64,000 nt of DNA from Carex sylvatica (Eukaryota; Streptophyta; Magnoliopsida; Poales; Cyperaceae): NCBI GenBank assembly GCA_964058845.1, contig CAXKVR010000171.1, positions 1-64,000 on the forward strand, given 5' to 3'. This document shows positions 1-12,050 of the stretch, piece after piece. Each line of letters opens with the position of its first letter. The stretch's first letter is position 1. Under the pieces are notes generated by a model, which was not told where the DNA came from, did no database searches, and saw nothing but the letters and a program-made list of their open reading frames with translations. The translations under genes were made by a program, and so were the position numbers.

Positions 1-120
1 AGTCTGCGACATTGGCAAACGTGCAACCGCAATATAAAAGTCATTACACCAGCATCTAGAGCATTAAAAAATATACATAATTGACACAAATTTCAATTTA
101 TTTGGATTTTTCTACAATTA

Positions 121-450
121 GTTATGAATTTTCAAAGTTCGGCTTTCGAAAAAACTTTAAACAGCCATAACTTTGACTAGAAAAATCGGATTTGCGCGTA
201 TGACAACTTTTCAGAAAGGGAGGGACGAGAAGGATCTGAATATCGATCAAGAGTCACCCCCAAGCATCCGAAGTATCATAATTTCAAAAAAAATATCGTT
301 TAGTGCCTCAAAAATTCAGTTTAAGTTTTCGTTCAACGGTAGGCATACAACGATCGGTATTTTGTTTTGTCAAAAACCTAAGAGATTATTCAAGAATTAT
401 CCATATAATTATTTTAAAATGTATTTACTATTTATTGTGTTCGTTTGTCT
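121..450. repeat. Partial copy of the long foldback repeat found at 56.4-57.5 kb
   Basis: The stretch around 160 (AAACAGCCATAACTTTGA) and around 385-440 (AGAGATTATTCAAGAATTA) recurs in inverted orientation at about 56670-56960, and partly in direct orientation at 57165-57235. It holds an open frame from about 173 to 490. That frame resembles nothing I know and its counterpart at 57 kb is broken, so I read it as a repeat and not a gene. Ends are not resolved. Confidence 0.6.
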
Positions 451-3400
451 GTCTCCGAGCAAATGGTATATGTTGATAATAATCAAATAATTCAATTATT
501 CTCTCTCTCGCTCTCCAATTATTCTCTAAATAAATAAAGAAGTTGACATCATTGATGCAATCTAACCATCTTTTCTTGTGTATATTTGAATAAAATAAAT
601 TATTAAGAATCAATGCCAAGTTCTTAATTAGTGTTATCTTTAGACTTGTGATATCCAACTGACAAATCAAATTAAATCAAAGTTATAAAGAGTTGTGACA
701 TCTTACTCATAAATATATCAAATGTTTTATTTTTTGACATACACCCTAAACAAGAAAACCAAAACTTCACAAAATTATTTAAATCAAAATATTAAGATCT
801 CTAAAAATAAAATACAAAAAGGAGGACCGCCCATGGGCCTGACAGTTGTGGCAGTTTAAAAAAAAAATGAATTTGAGGACAGATTCGTAAAAATCTTTTT
901 TTTTTAGGGTTTTAATAAAAATGGCCGCGAATTCTCAATCTCTGAGATATCTCAAACTTTGAGTTTTCTTATGAAAAATCCCAAACGTTCTTATACGTTC
1001 CACACCAATCTCAAAGCACAAATATTTAATCCGTGATAAAAAATAAATTAAAATGTCAGAAAATTTTATATTTAACAAACTTAATCCACACAAATATTGA
1101 AGACGAGTCCACCTTCCAATGTTTTGAGCTAAAATTTGAACATGTTGCGTCAAGATGAACATTTTAGCACCATATATGGGCCGAGCAAGAAATTAAATAT
1201 GGGCCTTATTGATGCCTTATGTGTATGTATTGGTGCCTATTTGCTCTTTAACGAGAAATGCAGCCATGTTTTAAAAAAGGTCAAAATTAGAATGTGAATG
1301 TGTGATAATGCATTTTCTAGATGAAATGCATATTCTATTGAAATTCTTTTGATTTGAAATCTACCTGATAATGTTAATGTTAGGATATATAGTTGAGCAA
1401 AATTAGAATGTGAATGTGTGATATTTTTAAAGAAAATTTGGTGAGTATAATTTTAAAAGTCTATTAATTTTTTTTAAAATGATAAATTTAAACCGTTGAA
1501 ATTTATCTACTTCATGAATGATGCATATGTACATACAAAATTTTAAAAGTTTCGAACATATTTAGAATAATTTAGAATAAGGTTAAGGGGTAAAAAAAAA
1601 TTGATGAAAAATAAATACATAAAACAATTTATAAATGAGATCCTTATTGTTTTATTCATTATCTATATGGTTTTTTGTGAGAAATGTTAATACAAAATAA
1701 TTTCTTCTAAACTGGGTGGGTATTTTATGAAAGTATGTTCTATTGATGTCCCCAGTAGAATTCATATATTAATACATTTTTCATAAACAATCTTAAATTA
1801 ACATTTTGACATGATCATGACCTCAATATTCTCTTTAAAATATGGCAAATTCATGCTTTGGAGCGTGAAGGAACTGAAAATAAGATCTTGGGTTTTGAAA
1901 TTAAATCCAAATTTGTTATCGTGTCAACATCTAACTATTCCCTTGTCACAATATTACTACACTATATTCACGGGAAAGAAAAGAAAACTTCATCATAAAT
2001 TCATAGAATGATTTAGAAATGTAAATAATTACAAGCAATTTGCTTGACAGTTATATTAGATTATTTGTGAATTTTCATAAAAAAATAATGTAGTCTTGAT
2101 ATCGAATAAATAGCTACTAAATAAAATATAATTCTTTAAATATATGGTTGAAAAATAGCTTCTAAATAAACTTAATTATTGTAAAAATCAGCAGTTCGAA
2201 AATAAATAAATAAAATATTTAAATCGATTAGCCTATCGGTCCAACCTGTAAATCTGTAAATCATTGATTCGAATTTTTATTTGGTCGATATTCGATCAAG
2301 TTATGATAATATTGCGTGTTAGTGTCATCATCTAATTGAATCCTTGTCATCATTAAATTTTTCTTAAATAAAATAAAATAAAATAATGTTTTTTTCTTAA
2401 ATTTTAGATTAGTCCAGTTATGGAAATAATTAAAAGCAATTTGCTTGATTGCTTCCGGCTTATATTTTATTAGAAAATATTTTCATCGTAATGTGATTAA
2501 TTGACCCACCTTAAAAAAAAAAAATGGAGTGGAGCTATCATCATATCCACTTTCACCTAATTTTATTTTCCTTTCAATTTAAAATTTTCAGTGGAGACTC
2601 AAAAGTGTTGAATTCGGATTCAGTATGGTACCACAGAGAATGAGATCCGACTAATCTATTTTAATTTGATCCGAATTAAATAAACTCCGTACACTAAGGT
2701 TGCGCTTCAAAGGAGATAAAGTTCTAACCATTAAAAATAAAGGACCATTAGAAATAAAGGAAAGAGATAAGAGGTGAAAAACAATCATACCAGATGTAAC
2801 CGAGATCGTTTTTATTCTTCAGAAGAGAAAAATTGAAGAAGAAGCCAAGATAAATGATGGAAAGAGAGGAGGAGGTTATTGTACACAGATCTTTGATTCA
2901 TTCTTCTTCTTTTTTCTCATTCATTTCCTCTACTCTAACGTCTTCTATAGCACAATCAAAAGTGAATTCGTATCTAGTAAGATACTGCAAAAGAGATCTT
3001 TTCGAATGATTCTCTAATTAGTGAATTTGGACCGTTCTTTTAACTTTGCATGAATCTCAAGACCCAAATAATACTGCTCTACACTAATTTGAATCTCAAA
3101 GCGACCGACAATAAATTCCAAATGGTACAATAATGAGCTCGACCGTAAAATACCACAAAAATAAAAGATATTGAACCGTAGGAGCCTATTCAGCAAATGC
3201 ATGGAATAATGAAATAGTGAAAAAGAGAAGATGCTTATTTTCATAGAAGTTCGGCGTATTTGAAATAGTGGAAGAATGAAATTTAATTAATTCTCACATG
3301 TGAAAAAATCACTCTTTTTCAATTCCACCTCTACTATGGAACAGTGCAATGAAATGGAGAGGAACTAAAGTGTAAAAGAGAAAAGTTTGACTATATATTT

Positions 3401-3786
3401 CCTTAATAATTTCACTTTTTTATTTTTTTCTCCAATCCATTTAATTCTTCTTCTTTTTTTTAGAAAAAATCTGTAGGCATTCTATTCAATTCTACTCACC
3501 TTCAACTACTGTACCGTCACAATTTATCACTATTCCTCTATTCCACCACAGTTCCTTTTAGTTTGAAGCTCCTCATCGACAACACACTAGATGACGTATG
3601 CTTAATTAAGAAAATGCAACTCAAGAGATGTTGTCCAACTTTTCGGATGTAGATACGTAATAGATAACGGGTTGTACCCACTTTGACCCGAGAAGGGAAG
3701 GACATGGAGCGTACGGTCTACGGAGCCCGTTACATACCTCCACGTATCAAAGAGAAGCACTTTCCACGCATACCCCACGAGCCACG
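451..3786. other. Intergenic, no gene seen
   Basis: AT-rich sequence with frequent stops in all frames. A piece at about 926-1030 (contains TGAGATATCTCAAACTTTGAG) matches one arm of the palindromic element at 3787-3965. Around 2600-2700 and 3010-3130 are degenerate phrases such as AATCTCAAAGC that recur at 4.5 and 43.8-44.0 kb. Otherwise nothing is recognised. Confidence 0.55.
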
Positions 3787-3965
3787 AATCCGTATCTGAG
3801 ATATCTCAACTTTTGCGTGACCGACGTGTCCGGTGCCTATTCGGGGGTAGCGCAGGGGTCAGTATTATTTGAGCTTCGAGATTCGTGAAGAAAGTATTTG
3901 AACGGTTTAGATGTTCCATAAAGTCACGCAAAGTTTAAGATATCTCAGAGCATAAATTCACGAGC
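3787..3965. mobile_element. Small palindromic MITE-like element with GAGATATCTCA arms (copy 1)
   Basis: The left arm reads CTGAGATATCTCAACTTTT followed by GCGTGAC. The right arm carries GTCACGCAAAGTTTAAGATA and then TCTCAG, so the two are inverted repeats. A second copy in the opposite orientation lies at 43785-43965, and the interiors match as well (CGGTGCCTATTCGGG here, CCCGAATAGGCACCG there). There is no coding capacity and no clear target-site duplication. Confidence 0.6.
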
Positions 3966-4789
3966 CACGAGGCCACGGGCCGAATCTTACCCATTTTGTG
4001 CTAGTAATTTATACCTGCACTTGGCGTACCGGAGGCGAGCTATAGTTCATGTAAATATAGCCTAGGAGTCTGCGTATGTTCTGAGCAAAATCTGTGCGCC
4101 ATTTTAGTCCGCGTTCATATACTTTTATATATAACATTGACCAAGTCTAACTAATTTTTATATATTAATTTTCATATAATTTTTAAGATTTGTAAATAAT
4201 TGAAAACAAAAATTATAAAATTCCGAACCACCTTAAAGAAGTGAGTTTTACCTGTATAAAAATAGTAAAAAACTAATACAATTATAAAAATTGATTTTTA
4301 TGGACATTTTCACATGAAAATCATGTCTAACCTTTCAAACCAACTATTTAAACTATATAAATAAAAATATAAATACATAACACATATTTATCCATAATAT
4401 GCATATTACTATACTCACTCCGCATATAATTAATTATATTTTATCTTACTAAGTAGTTTATAATCTAATTAATTAAAAAAGAAGAAGAAGTGGTAACTAA
4501 CCGAACAAAACTATTTCCAAATACACCGCCCAATGAATCCGTATCACCCACGTACATAGGTACAAGTGGTGAATCTGGACCGTTCATTTCACTTGGCACG
4601 AATCTCAAAGCATAACCGTACAACCTCAACAGCCACTGGATTGAGTTTAACCTGAATTGGAACAATCTGGGCTGTCCATTTTTCTCAATCGCACCTCAGG
4701 TACCTGGGGGTTTGGCACCGACTCCCGCCTAACAAAAAATATTCGGCGTCGGATCGGATCCCACCTCCCACAAACCAACAACTCAACAG
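3966..4789. other. Intergenic and upstream region of the TBL gene
   Basis: No ORF of note. The part from 4490 to 4650 contains GAATCTCAAAGC-type repeat sequence related to 3.0 and 44.0 kb. From about 4660 the sequence becomes richer in GC and pyrimidines, which fits the start of the transcribed leader of the gene that follows. No clear TATA box was picked out. Confidence 0.4.
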
Positions 4790-5204
4790 ACTTCACGAAT
4801 CACGGATTCCCCAAATCTCTCTTCCGATCATCGATCAATCGCATCCCCTTTTGCGGCTTTGCCTTCAAGAATCGAATCGGTAATCGAAATCAAATCTGAA
4901 GATTCACAGTCAGCGATCGGCGTAACTCGGACATACATAAGGTAGGTGTGTCTCTTCCGATTCCGGTTCAAGGTTCTTTTAACCGGTCGGTCGGGTTTGA
5001 AAAAAAACCGTCCAAGAATCGGACTTTACGCTGTCAATAGGCAGATTTTTCCAAATTATGGTAGCAATGCAACAATGGTGTGACTGAGTATTGCTTGCTA
5101 ATGGTATATGGTACAAGGTGTTAGGTTTTATAGTGAGGTACTTAAGGAATAATAGAATAGGGGGGGCCTTGGCCCCTGCCGGCCACCCCTTCACTCCATC
5201 ACGC
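4790..5204 (+). promoter_or_regulatory. Probable 5' leader of the TBL gene, with a candidate leader intron
   Basis: The leader is pyrimidine-rich. A good splice donor, AAG|GTAGGT, has its GT at 4942-4943, so an intron inside the 5' UTR is likely. An acceptor such as the AG at 5039-5040 would restore a short second leader exon. Neither the transcription start nor the acceptor can be fixed without transcripts. Confidence 0.4.
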
Positions 5205-7407
5205 ATGTCAACTATCAATTTTAACCGTTCGACCTCGGCCCGACTCACACCGAGAGGTGTGAATAGCCCTCGGGCTATCAGTGGGGCCCACCACCGCAAG
5301 TGGTGGGTTTCTGGACCGCCTCCCTTTGACTCACCTGTTATCGCCTACTTCATAGTTTCCATCCTAGTGATAACTGCATGCGTCGTTTATTTGTCTGTGT
5401 TTCGGTACTGGGCCTGGTGGGTCCCAGCTCCAGTGCCGATTGCTCATGTAGGAAGCACCAAAGGCACTAATAAGGTGTGCAATGTGTTTGATGGAATGTG
5501 GGTCCCGGATGATTCGTACCCGTTATACAACAGTTCTAACTGCCCGTTTGCTGAAAGGGGCTTCAATTGTTTAGCTAACGGGAGACAAGACACCAATTAC
5601 TTGAAATGGAGATGGAAACCTAAGGACTGTGAATTGCCAAGATTTAATGCACTAAGAGCACTGGAAAAGCTTAGAAACAAGCGGGTTGTCTTTGTGGGAG
5701 ATTCGATGAGTCGTACACAGTGGGAGTCGTTTATATGCATGCTCATGACGGGCGTGCGGGACCCAAAAAGCGTGTATGAAGTAAATGGGAACCAGATCTC
5801 GAAGACAATCCGGTCTTTGGGGGTTCAGTTTGAGGAGTACAATTTGAGTGTTGAATTTTTTCGATCGGTTTTTTTGGTGCAACAAGGTTTGGCGCCTCGG
5901 CATGGGCCGAAACGGGTCCGGGCTGCATTAAAGCTTGACCGGTTGGATGAGTTTAGCCGCAAATGGGTCGACTCCGATTTGCTTGTGTTTAATTCAGGCC
6001 ATTGGTGGACCCCAAGTAAACTTTTCGACCTGTAAGTTATTTTTTTATTTTATTTTAAATCAAAAGATTATATAATGTATTTCGAGTCTATTTGGCCTCA
6101 TCTTCCAAATACTATAGATTTAACTGCAAGTTGGTACAAACCCAAAGATGAGGTTATATTATCATATAAAAGGCGACAGTAGCAAAACTTTTTATTCTTT
6201 AATTTAATTATTTACGAGAGAAGATGGTTTTCATTCGACAGGGGTTGCTATTTCCAGGTGGGTGGGTCCCTCAGGCTAGGCATGTCGATAATTTCTGCAT
6301 TTGAAGTGGCATTGCAAACATGGGCCTCCTGGGTTGAGAGGTCGGTTAACACCAACAGAACCCATGTTTTCTTTCGCACCTTTGAGCCGTCTCATTGGAG
6401 GTTAGTTTTCTTATAAAAAAAGGTGAATTTATGTATAGTTTATCCCTGTAAATTGAGAAAATTTCTTCATATCCCTACAAAAAGTTGTAAGCTGTAGATA
6501 ATCAAGCTAGAAATTTTAGTTAGTTTTGGCATTGTAAGAAACTAGAACAGATTTAGAGTGTTTTAGGGGACACTTTATGTTGTTTTGGAGGGGGTGCTAT
6601 TGTTGTTTCTCGCCTCCAGGGGCATGTGTGATATTTTAATGTCTTGTTGGTTGCATATGAAAATAACATTTCTTGAAATTGAAAACATATAACAGATGCT
6701 AATCAGCACTGTGTTACAATCAAATGGTCACAATTTGCAAAAAAGCCTTAAAAGGTGTGCTCCAGAAGAGAGGAGAGGAGGGGTGACCTGACCACAACAT
6801 TAAATTTTGAGGGGGAGAGGAGGCAAGAGGAGGTGAACTCTATATTCAAACTATTCAAATTTGTAACCCTCAAATTGGGACGTAGAGGAGGTTTATTCTT
6901 GATGCTGCCCCTCTTCTCCCTTTCCCTCCCCTTCTCTAAAGCACGGCCTAAGACCTGAGGTTTTGGTTGCAAGTAGGAAAAATGTGAGGTGGCACTTGCA
7001 ATATCTGTAAAGACTCACTGGTAATTGGCAAAATAGTGTCAGTAATAGCAAAATTTTTTACAAAATTGCACTAAAATAGAGGTGTAACTTATAACAGCGG
7101 TGCTAACCAAAAGGAGTGCAAGGTGACTACAGAGCCATCATTAGAAGCAAAGGGCACAGATAAAAGCGAGTTTGGCGACGTCATAGCAGGCGTGGTCTCC
7201 TCGATGCGTGTACCTATTACCGTATTAAATGTTACTTCCATGGGTGCATTTCGAAGTGATGCACACATCGGCACTTACAGCCATCCGTTGACTATTCTTG
7301 ACTGCAGCCACTGGTGCTTGCCAGGTGTACCTGATGCCTGGAATGAGATTGTTTTTTCATACCTCCTCACTGACGGTGAGCCCCAGTCCCTCTCTGTATA
7401 TCTCTAG
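5205..7407 (+). CDS. TBL10: Trichome birefringence-like (TBL/PMR5) polysaccharide O-acetyltransferase, TBL10-like
   Basis: Type II Golgi membrane protein expected to O-acetylate a cell-wall polysaccharide. Exons by hand: 5205-6031, 6242-6400 and 7098-7407, all GT/AG, giving 431 residues with phases agreeing at both joins. The start is the first in-frame ATG. Residues about 45-66 form the single membrane anchor. The TBL domain follows (CNVFDGMWVPD). The GDS esterase motif is at 165-167 (VFVGDSMSRTQWES) and the DxxH motif at 397-400 (DCSHWCLPGVPDAWNE), so both catalytic blocks are intact. The neighbourhood of the GDS block (MLMTGV, VYEVNGN, FFRSVFLVQ) is what I recall for the TBL10 group, whose Arabidopsis member is linked to pectin (RG-I) acetylation; the substrate here is inferred. 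After WNEI the frame runs 18 more residues to the stop, and a donor-like ACG|GTGAGC at 7376 suggests the 3' end may be spliced differently. A MITE begins about 30 bp past the stop. Confidence 0.93.
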
Positions 7408-7435
7408 TTTTATTAGGTTTGGTTATATCCTGAGA

Positions 7436-7690
7436 GCAGGGTTCAACATGATCTCCATATTAAAATATGCTTGGAGACAATTTTATATTTTTTTAGAAAT
7501 AATTTACTAATCTTTTAGATACGTACGAAATCACTGTTTTTGGATGGTCCAGAATTTTCTGAAAAACAGTGATTTTGTACCCAAGCATATTTTAATTTGG
7601 TCTCAAAGCACATTTTATTATGGAATATCATGTTGAGTGGTTTGGATCGACTGTTTGGACTTTGAAAACAAAGGACATGAGGCATTTGAA
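7436..7690. mobile_element. Palindromic MITE, family 3, just downstream of the TBL stop codon
   Basis: Two imperfect arms face each other about a centre near 7550. The left arm has GTTCAACATGATCTCCATAT; the right has TATGGAATATCATGTTGAGT and GGTTTGGATCGACTGTTTGG. This is the core shared by all MITE families in the window. It lies where the 3' UTR of the TBL gene should be. Phrase AGGCATTTGAACCCTC at its right edge recurs inverted at the very end of the window (63982). Tips are not resolved. Confidence 0.65.
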
Positions 7691-7974
7691 CCCTCATATC
7701 TCAAAAACTCTTGGACCATTTTTTTTTTTTTTTTTGGCCCAAGTAGTGCTGGTGTTGGTGGGCTGAACCAAGCTGGAGACCCTTAGGTCGGTACGGGTTT
7801 TTATGTGGGTTTGTTTCAGTGTGGTCAACTCTATTTAGTCAATCTTCTATTCTGTAGAAATTGTACTGCTGTACCTAGGTTCGTTAGAAAAACAACATAC
7901 TGGTATTAAGTATCAACAAGGTATTACCATCAACCACAAAAAAAAAAAGTATTAACATAGTAATAGTAAAACAG

Positions 7975-8395
7975 GAATGAAGCTATGGTACTATACATCG
8001 CACAGATTGGTGCGTACTATGGATCAAAATCTTTGTTTTTAAAGTCCAAACAGTCGATTGGAACAATTCAACATGATCTCCATATGAAAATGTCCTTGCA
8101 AACTAAATGTTATATTATTTTAGAATTTTTTAATTATTTTTAGATAGGTAGAAAATCACTTGATAAAAAAATGGCCGACAATTTTTAAATCAAGTGATTT
8201 ACTACCTATCTAAAAAAATAGTTAAAAAATTCTGAAAAATGTAAAATTTGATCTACAGGTTTATTTCTATATAGGTTTATTTTCATATTTAGATTATGTT
8301 GAATGGTTTAGATGGACCGTTTGGACTTCAAAAATAGAGATATTGATCCATAGTACGGACCAATATACGCTATGCATAGTACCATAGTCTCACTC
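7975..8395. mobile_element. Palindromic MITE, family 3, with 9-bp target-site duplication
   Basis: A 421-bp foldback. The left tip is GAATGAAGCTATGGTACTAT and the right tip, inverted, is GAGTGAGACTATGGTACTAT. Flanks are GTAAAACAG and ATAAAACAA, a 9-bp duplication with 7 matches. Nine-bp duplications and GAG tips fit the Mutator-like superfamily. The core includes AGTCCAAACAGTCGATTGG and ATAGGTAGAAAATCACTTGA with their inverted partners. Non-coding. Confidence 0.8.
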
Positions 8396-8404
8396 ATAAA
8401 ACAA

Positions 8405-11247
8405 CATCTTACAATGGATTTAACATTGAACTTTTAATTAAAAAGGAATTGAAGTTTGCCGTAGGTCCATAATAAATAATTAAACTGATACATGTTGCCA
8501 AGTTGCTTCGGGTCTATGACCTGGTTCTTAAGTCTGATGTCGGGCCAGGGCACCTTGGTCTGGTAAAATTTGACATGCAAGTGCCTAACAACTTTCTGAA
8601 AATGTAAAACCTAAAGAAACAAGATTCAAGCACCAGAAAGTAAAGTTTACCAATTGTAATTTTGGTACACTTTGGTTAGGGATTGTATCACATCATGCAA
8701 AAGAACTTGCCAGTACTAGATTTGTATGCTAAAATGTTACGCTGTCACATCTGACCTTGTAAAATTATGAACTCTTATAACTTCTTCATATCTATTTCAC
8801 TTCTCACTTCCTCACATAAACTAGGTTGTTATTTTCAGATAAATACGATGAACCAGTTCTGATATTTTTCTATTTCTTTTCATATCCACAGGTTGGAAAA
8901 ATCTGCAAAATTAAAGAACTTGGTTTGTGGGGGTTGGCATTATTTTTGTCTTTTTCTTAATTTTCAAATGTTATTCTTTATTTTTTCACCGGGCAGTCAT
9001 TTAAACAGATGATCTGCTGCAGGAAACAATGCCCTTATTATACCTCTCACTTTCTTATGTGTAAAGCATATACGTAGATTATGTACCAATTGTAGTTTCC
9101 AACACACTTTCCTTTTTGTTACTTATATTTTTTTTTCGGGATGAAAGGCGAGAATCTGATCTTAGCTTTTGCCTTGACATGTATAAAAATGAGGAAGGGT
9201 TTGATCTGTATATGAGACTTCTCATGATGTCTCATGTAAAACTTTTTGTGTATGAACATTGATTTTGAGTTCAAATAGATGTAGAACTGTTTTAAAAATG
9301 CTTTTTTCTTACCAGACTGGATTTTACATTAAATGCCACATGGTTAGGTTGTGTACGGATGTAGTATTCCTACATGGTTATGGTTATGGTTAGGTTGTAC
9401 AATAAAATATTGTGAACTAACGGTTGTAAAAAAAAATTGATGGATGATAACAGTAGTTATGTACCACTTGACAGTTTAAAGGAGTGGTGTCAGTTTGGTA
9501 TTTACACAAACCAAGAAATATTATTATATATATATATTTTTTTTTTTGTTTACTTTTGACTGTCTGTGGAAGCTTATAGCAGTAAAAATAGAACATTTAC
9601 TTTTGAGCGTGGCTACGGTAATATGCATATTACACAGGCCTTCAATATGGATTTATATTGTCATGTTTAAAATCTAAATAGTTAATTTGAACTGTTCACA
9701 TGCAATTAAATTTTATGTATATATATTTTTAAATTTGTCTAGTATTTTTTTTTACATGGGTACTTGATTTGAAATTCTAGACCATCCAAAAATAATAATT
9801 TTCTATCTATCTAAAAAAAATGTAATTTTTTTATAAATTATGAAAAATTTGATAAGGATATTTTGATATGAAAATCATTGAGATATAAACTGTAGTATGC
9901 ATGTTACGAAATCGTATCCTGCATTAACTCAAAAAGAAATCTTTTGAGTTAATGAATCTCAATTGTCTGATCTGTTTTAAAATTTGTGTAGACTAGATTT
10001 GCGTTAATATTGAAAGATCTCTTATGTTATAGATAGGTGTCAAATTGACTCCGATTTTAAAATCAGACGGTTGATATTCATAATTAACTGAAAAGAGTTA
10101 ATGCAGAGGATACGCATCCGCATGTTACCATAGCCTTGGTCTTTACTTTTTGAGAATGCATCTTTATGCATTTGATATGACTTATGTACGCTAATAGCTT
10201 TTGTTGATGGCTCGGTAAAAGATGAAGCATCTAGTGCGCCAGAACAAAGTAGCACTACAGGTAACTAGGTAAAGGTCATACTGACAAGAAGTCAGTATAA
10301 TAATAATAATAATAATAATATTAGCTAAATTTTAAAAATGATAGGTAGGGGAGTTAGGGGTCACAGAATGTTTAAATTCATAGCGTCATGCATGTGGCAA
10401 GGGAACAACCTTTTTGGATCTTGTGTATCATAGACAGATCATTTGCATGTTAACACTTCTGTAGCATTTGCATGTACAATTAGTTTTTAAATAATTTATA
10501 ATAAAAAGGCATGCATGAAATGAAAACCCCCACTTTCTAGGAAATAAATCTGCTACAATTCTCTAACAGTAATTCTGAAATCCCTATTTTTTTTAATTCA
10601 ACAGTTAAATTTTTTTCGAAAACAAATTTCGAAGCAATTTTTTTCAAGAATTTTTCTGTTCACGTATCTTGAAATAATTTGACAACTGGATTTAGAATAG
10701 CAGATATTTTATATATAGTTAAATAAAACCACATGTTGGGCATGCTCAATAAAAGTTGAAATGGATGTTCATATTAGATTATTAAAAATTAATGGGCAAT
10801 AAACCATAAACATATTTCAACAAATATCTTTTTAATAAAAAAAATGTACCATATTTGGGTGTGGAATATGTAAGAAAGATACCAATAGTAGATATATTGC
10901 ACATGAAGTCCAAAGATGCTTGCCTCAAATATTTATTCTTAACATTTATGAAAACAGATATGTAACATTAAATTAATTGCGACATAAGATTTAACTCAGA
11001 GAACAGCAAATTGGCTATTGACACCTAGGATGCCTGACATTTGATGCACGTGGATCTCAATAGCACTGTCATTATTCTCTTAATTTTTTTTTTTTAAAAG
11101 CAATGATTCAAAAAGTTACCTGATATATATTAGATAGTAGACAACGAGTGTATTTAAAAGTGTTCAGTTGTAAAATAAATAAAAAAACACACAGGAATAG
11201 ATACTAATTTGATAATTCTTGCTTGGTTGGAATTATAGAAGTCTATT
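8405..11247. other. Intergenic, degenerate repeats only
   Basis: No gene seen. A degraded family 3 MITE can be made out at about 9600-9920 (AATATGCATATTACAC on the left, TAGTATGCATGTTACG on the right). A short AAT microsatellite lies at 10299-10320. A part near 9350-9390 has a local duplication of ATGGTTAGGTTGT. Confidence 0.5.
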
Positions 11248-11255
11248 TTTGTGAT

Positions 11256-11820
11256 TAGGGGTGTTCAAATAGTCGGTTCGGTTTAAACCAAACTAAATTT
11301 GCCAAACTGAACTTTTTTTCTGTTTTTAAAATCCAATCAAACTGACCAAATTAAAATATCAAACCGGACTAAAATTGAACCGATTAAACTGAATTAAATT
11401 TCGATTTGTTCGATTGAACCGAATAAAAAAATTCAATCTCAAAAAATCAAAAGTCAATACATAAGTCAATACATTCATAATTTCATTAAAAATAAAAATT
11501 AAGATACCATTACACACGGTTCAATTTTATACAAATATATTGATGTTCTAAAATATCCAAAGTTCCAGATCAATATTTATTCTTGATTTTTAAGTCCAAA
11601 ATAAATAAAAGAATAAAAATAATACTTGAATTATTATATAACCGGTTGGTTCGATTTATTCGGTTTTGAGAAATTAAAATTGAACCGAACTATTTAAACC
11701 GAATTACTTCATAAAATCAACTGAACCGAACCATTTGAATTGAACAACCGAACCATTTAAACTGAAATTCCCCGGTTCAGTTCAAAATCAAATAAACCGA
11801 ACCATTTGAACACCCCTCTT
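11256..11820. mobile_element. Non-autonomous hAT-type element, GGTTCGG family
   Basis: The left tip is TAGGGGTGTTCAAATAGTCG and the right tip inverts to AGGGGTGTTCAAATGGTTCG. Subterminal arrays of CGGTTCGGTTT and AACCGAACC lie inside both ends. Flanks TTTGTGAT (11248) and CTTGTGAT (11821) agree at 7 of 8 positions, allowing 2-3 extra bases at the right end. No transposase ORF. Confidence 0.8.
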
Positions 11821-11879
11821 CTTGTGATTGTTTCCTCTATGCGATTATTTGTCTTGTTTCTTCTGGCAAACTACATCAA

Positions 11880-12050
11880 AACACAGTCGAGAAAGCACTA
11901 GATCAAATCGGACCGGAAACTGAATCAACCGAACCGGAATAGTCACCTGCTTAGGGGAATGTGCAGCCGAGAAAGCACTGAATCAAACCAAACTAGAAAC
12001 TAAATCAACCGAACCGAGACATTCAACTCTCAAGGGAACAATAAGAACGT
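11880..12050. repeat. Two direct copies of a roughly 95-bp unit (GAGAAAGCACT...)
   Basis: The unit starts GTCGAGAAAGCACTAGATCA at about 11886 and GCCGAGAAAGCACTGAATCA at about 11967. Both continue with (A)CCGGAAACTGAATCAACCGA-like sequence. A related pair lies at about 51395-51510 inside a 475-bp insertion. Function unknown; no sustained reading frame. Confidence 0.6.

Noticed and set aside
173..490. 105-codon plus-strand open frame
   Set aside because: It lies in a repeat whose other copy (56.7-57.2 kb) breaks the frame, and shows no domain.
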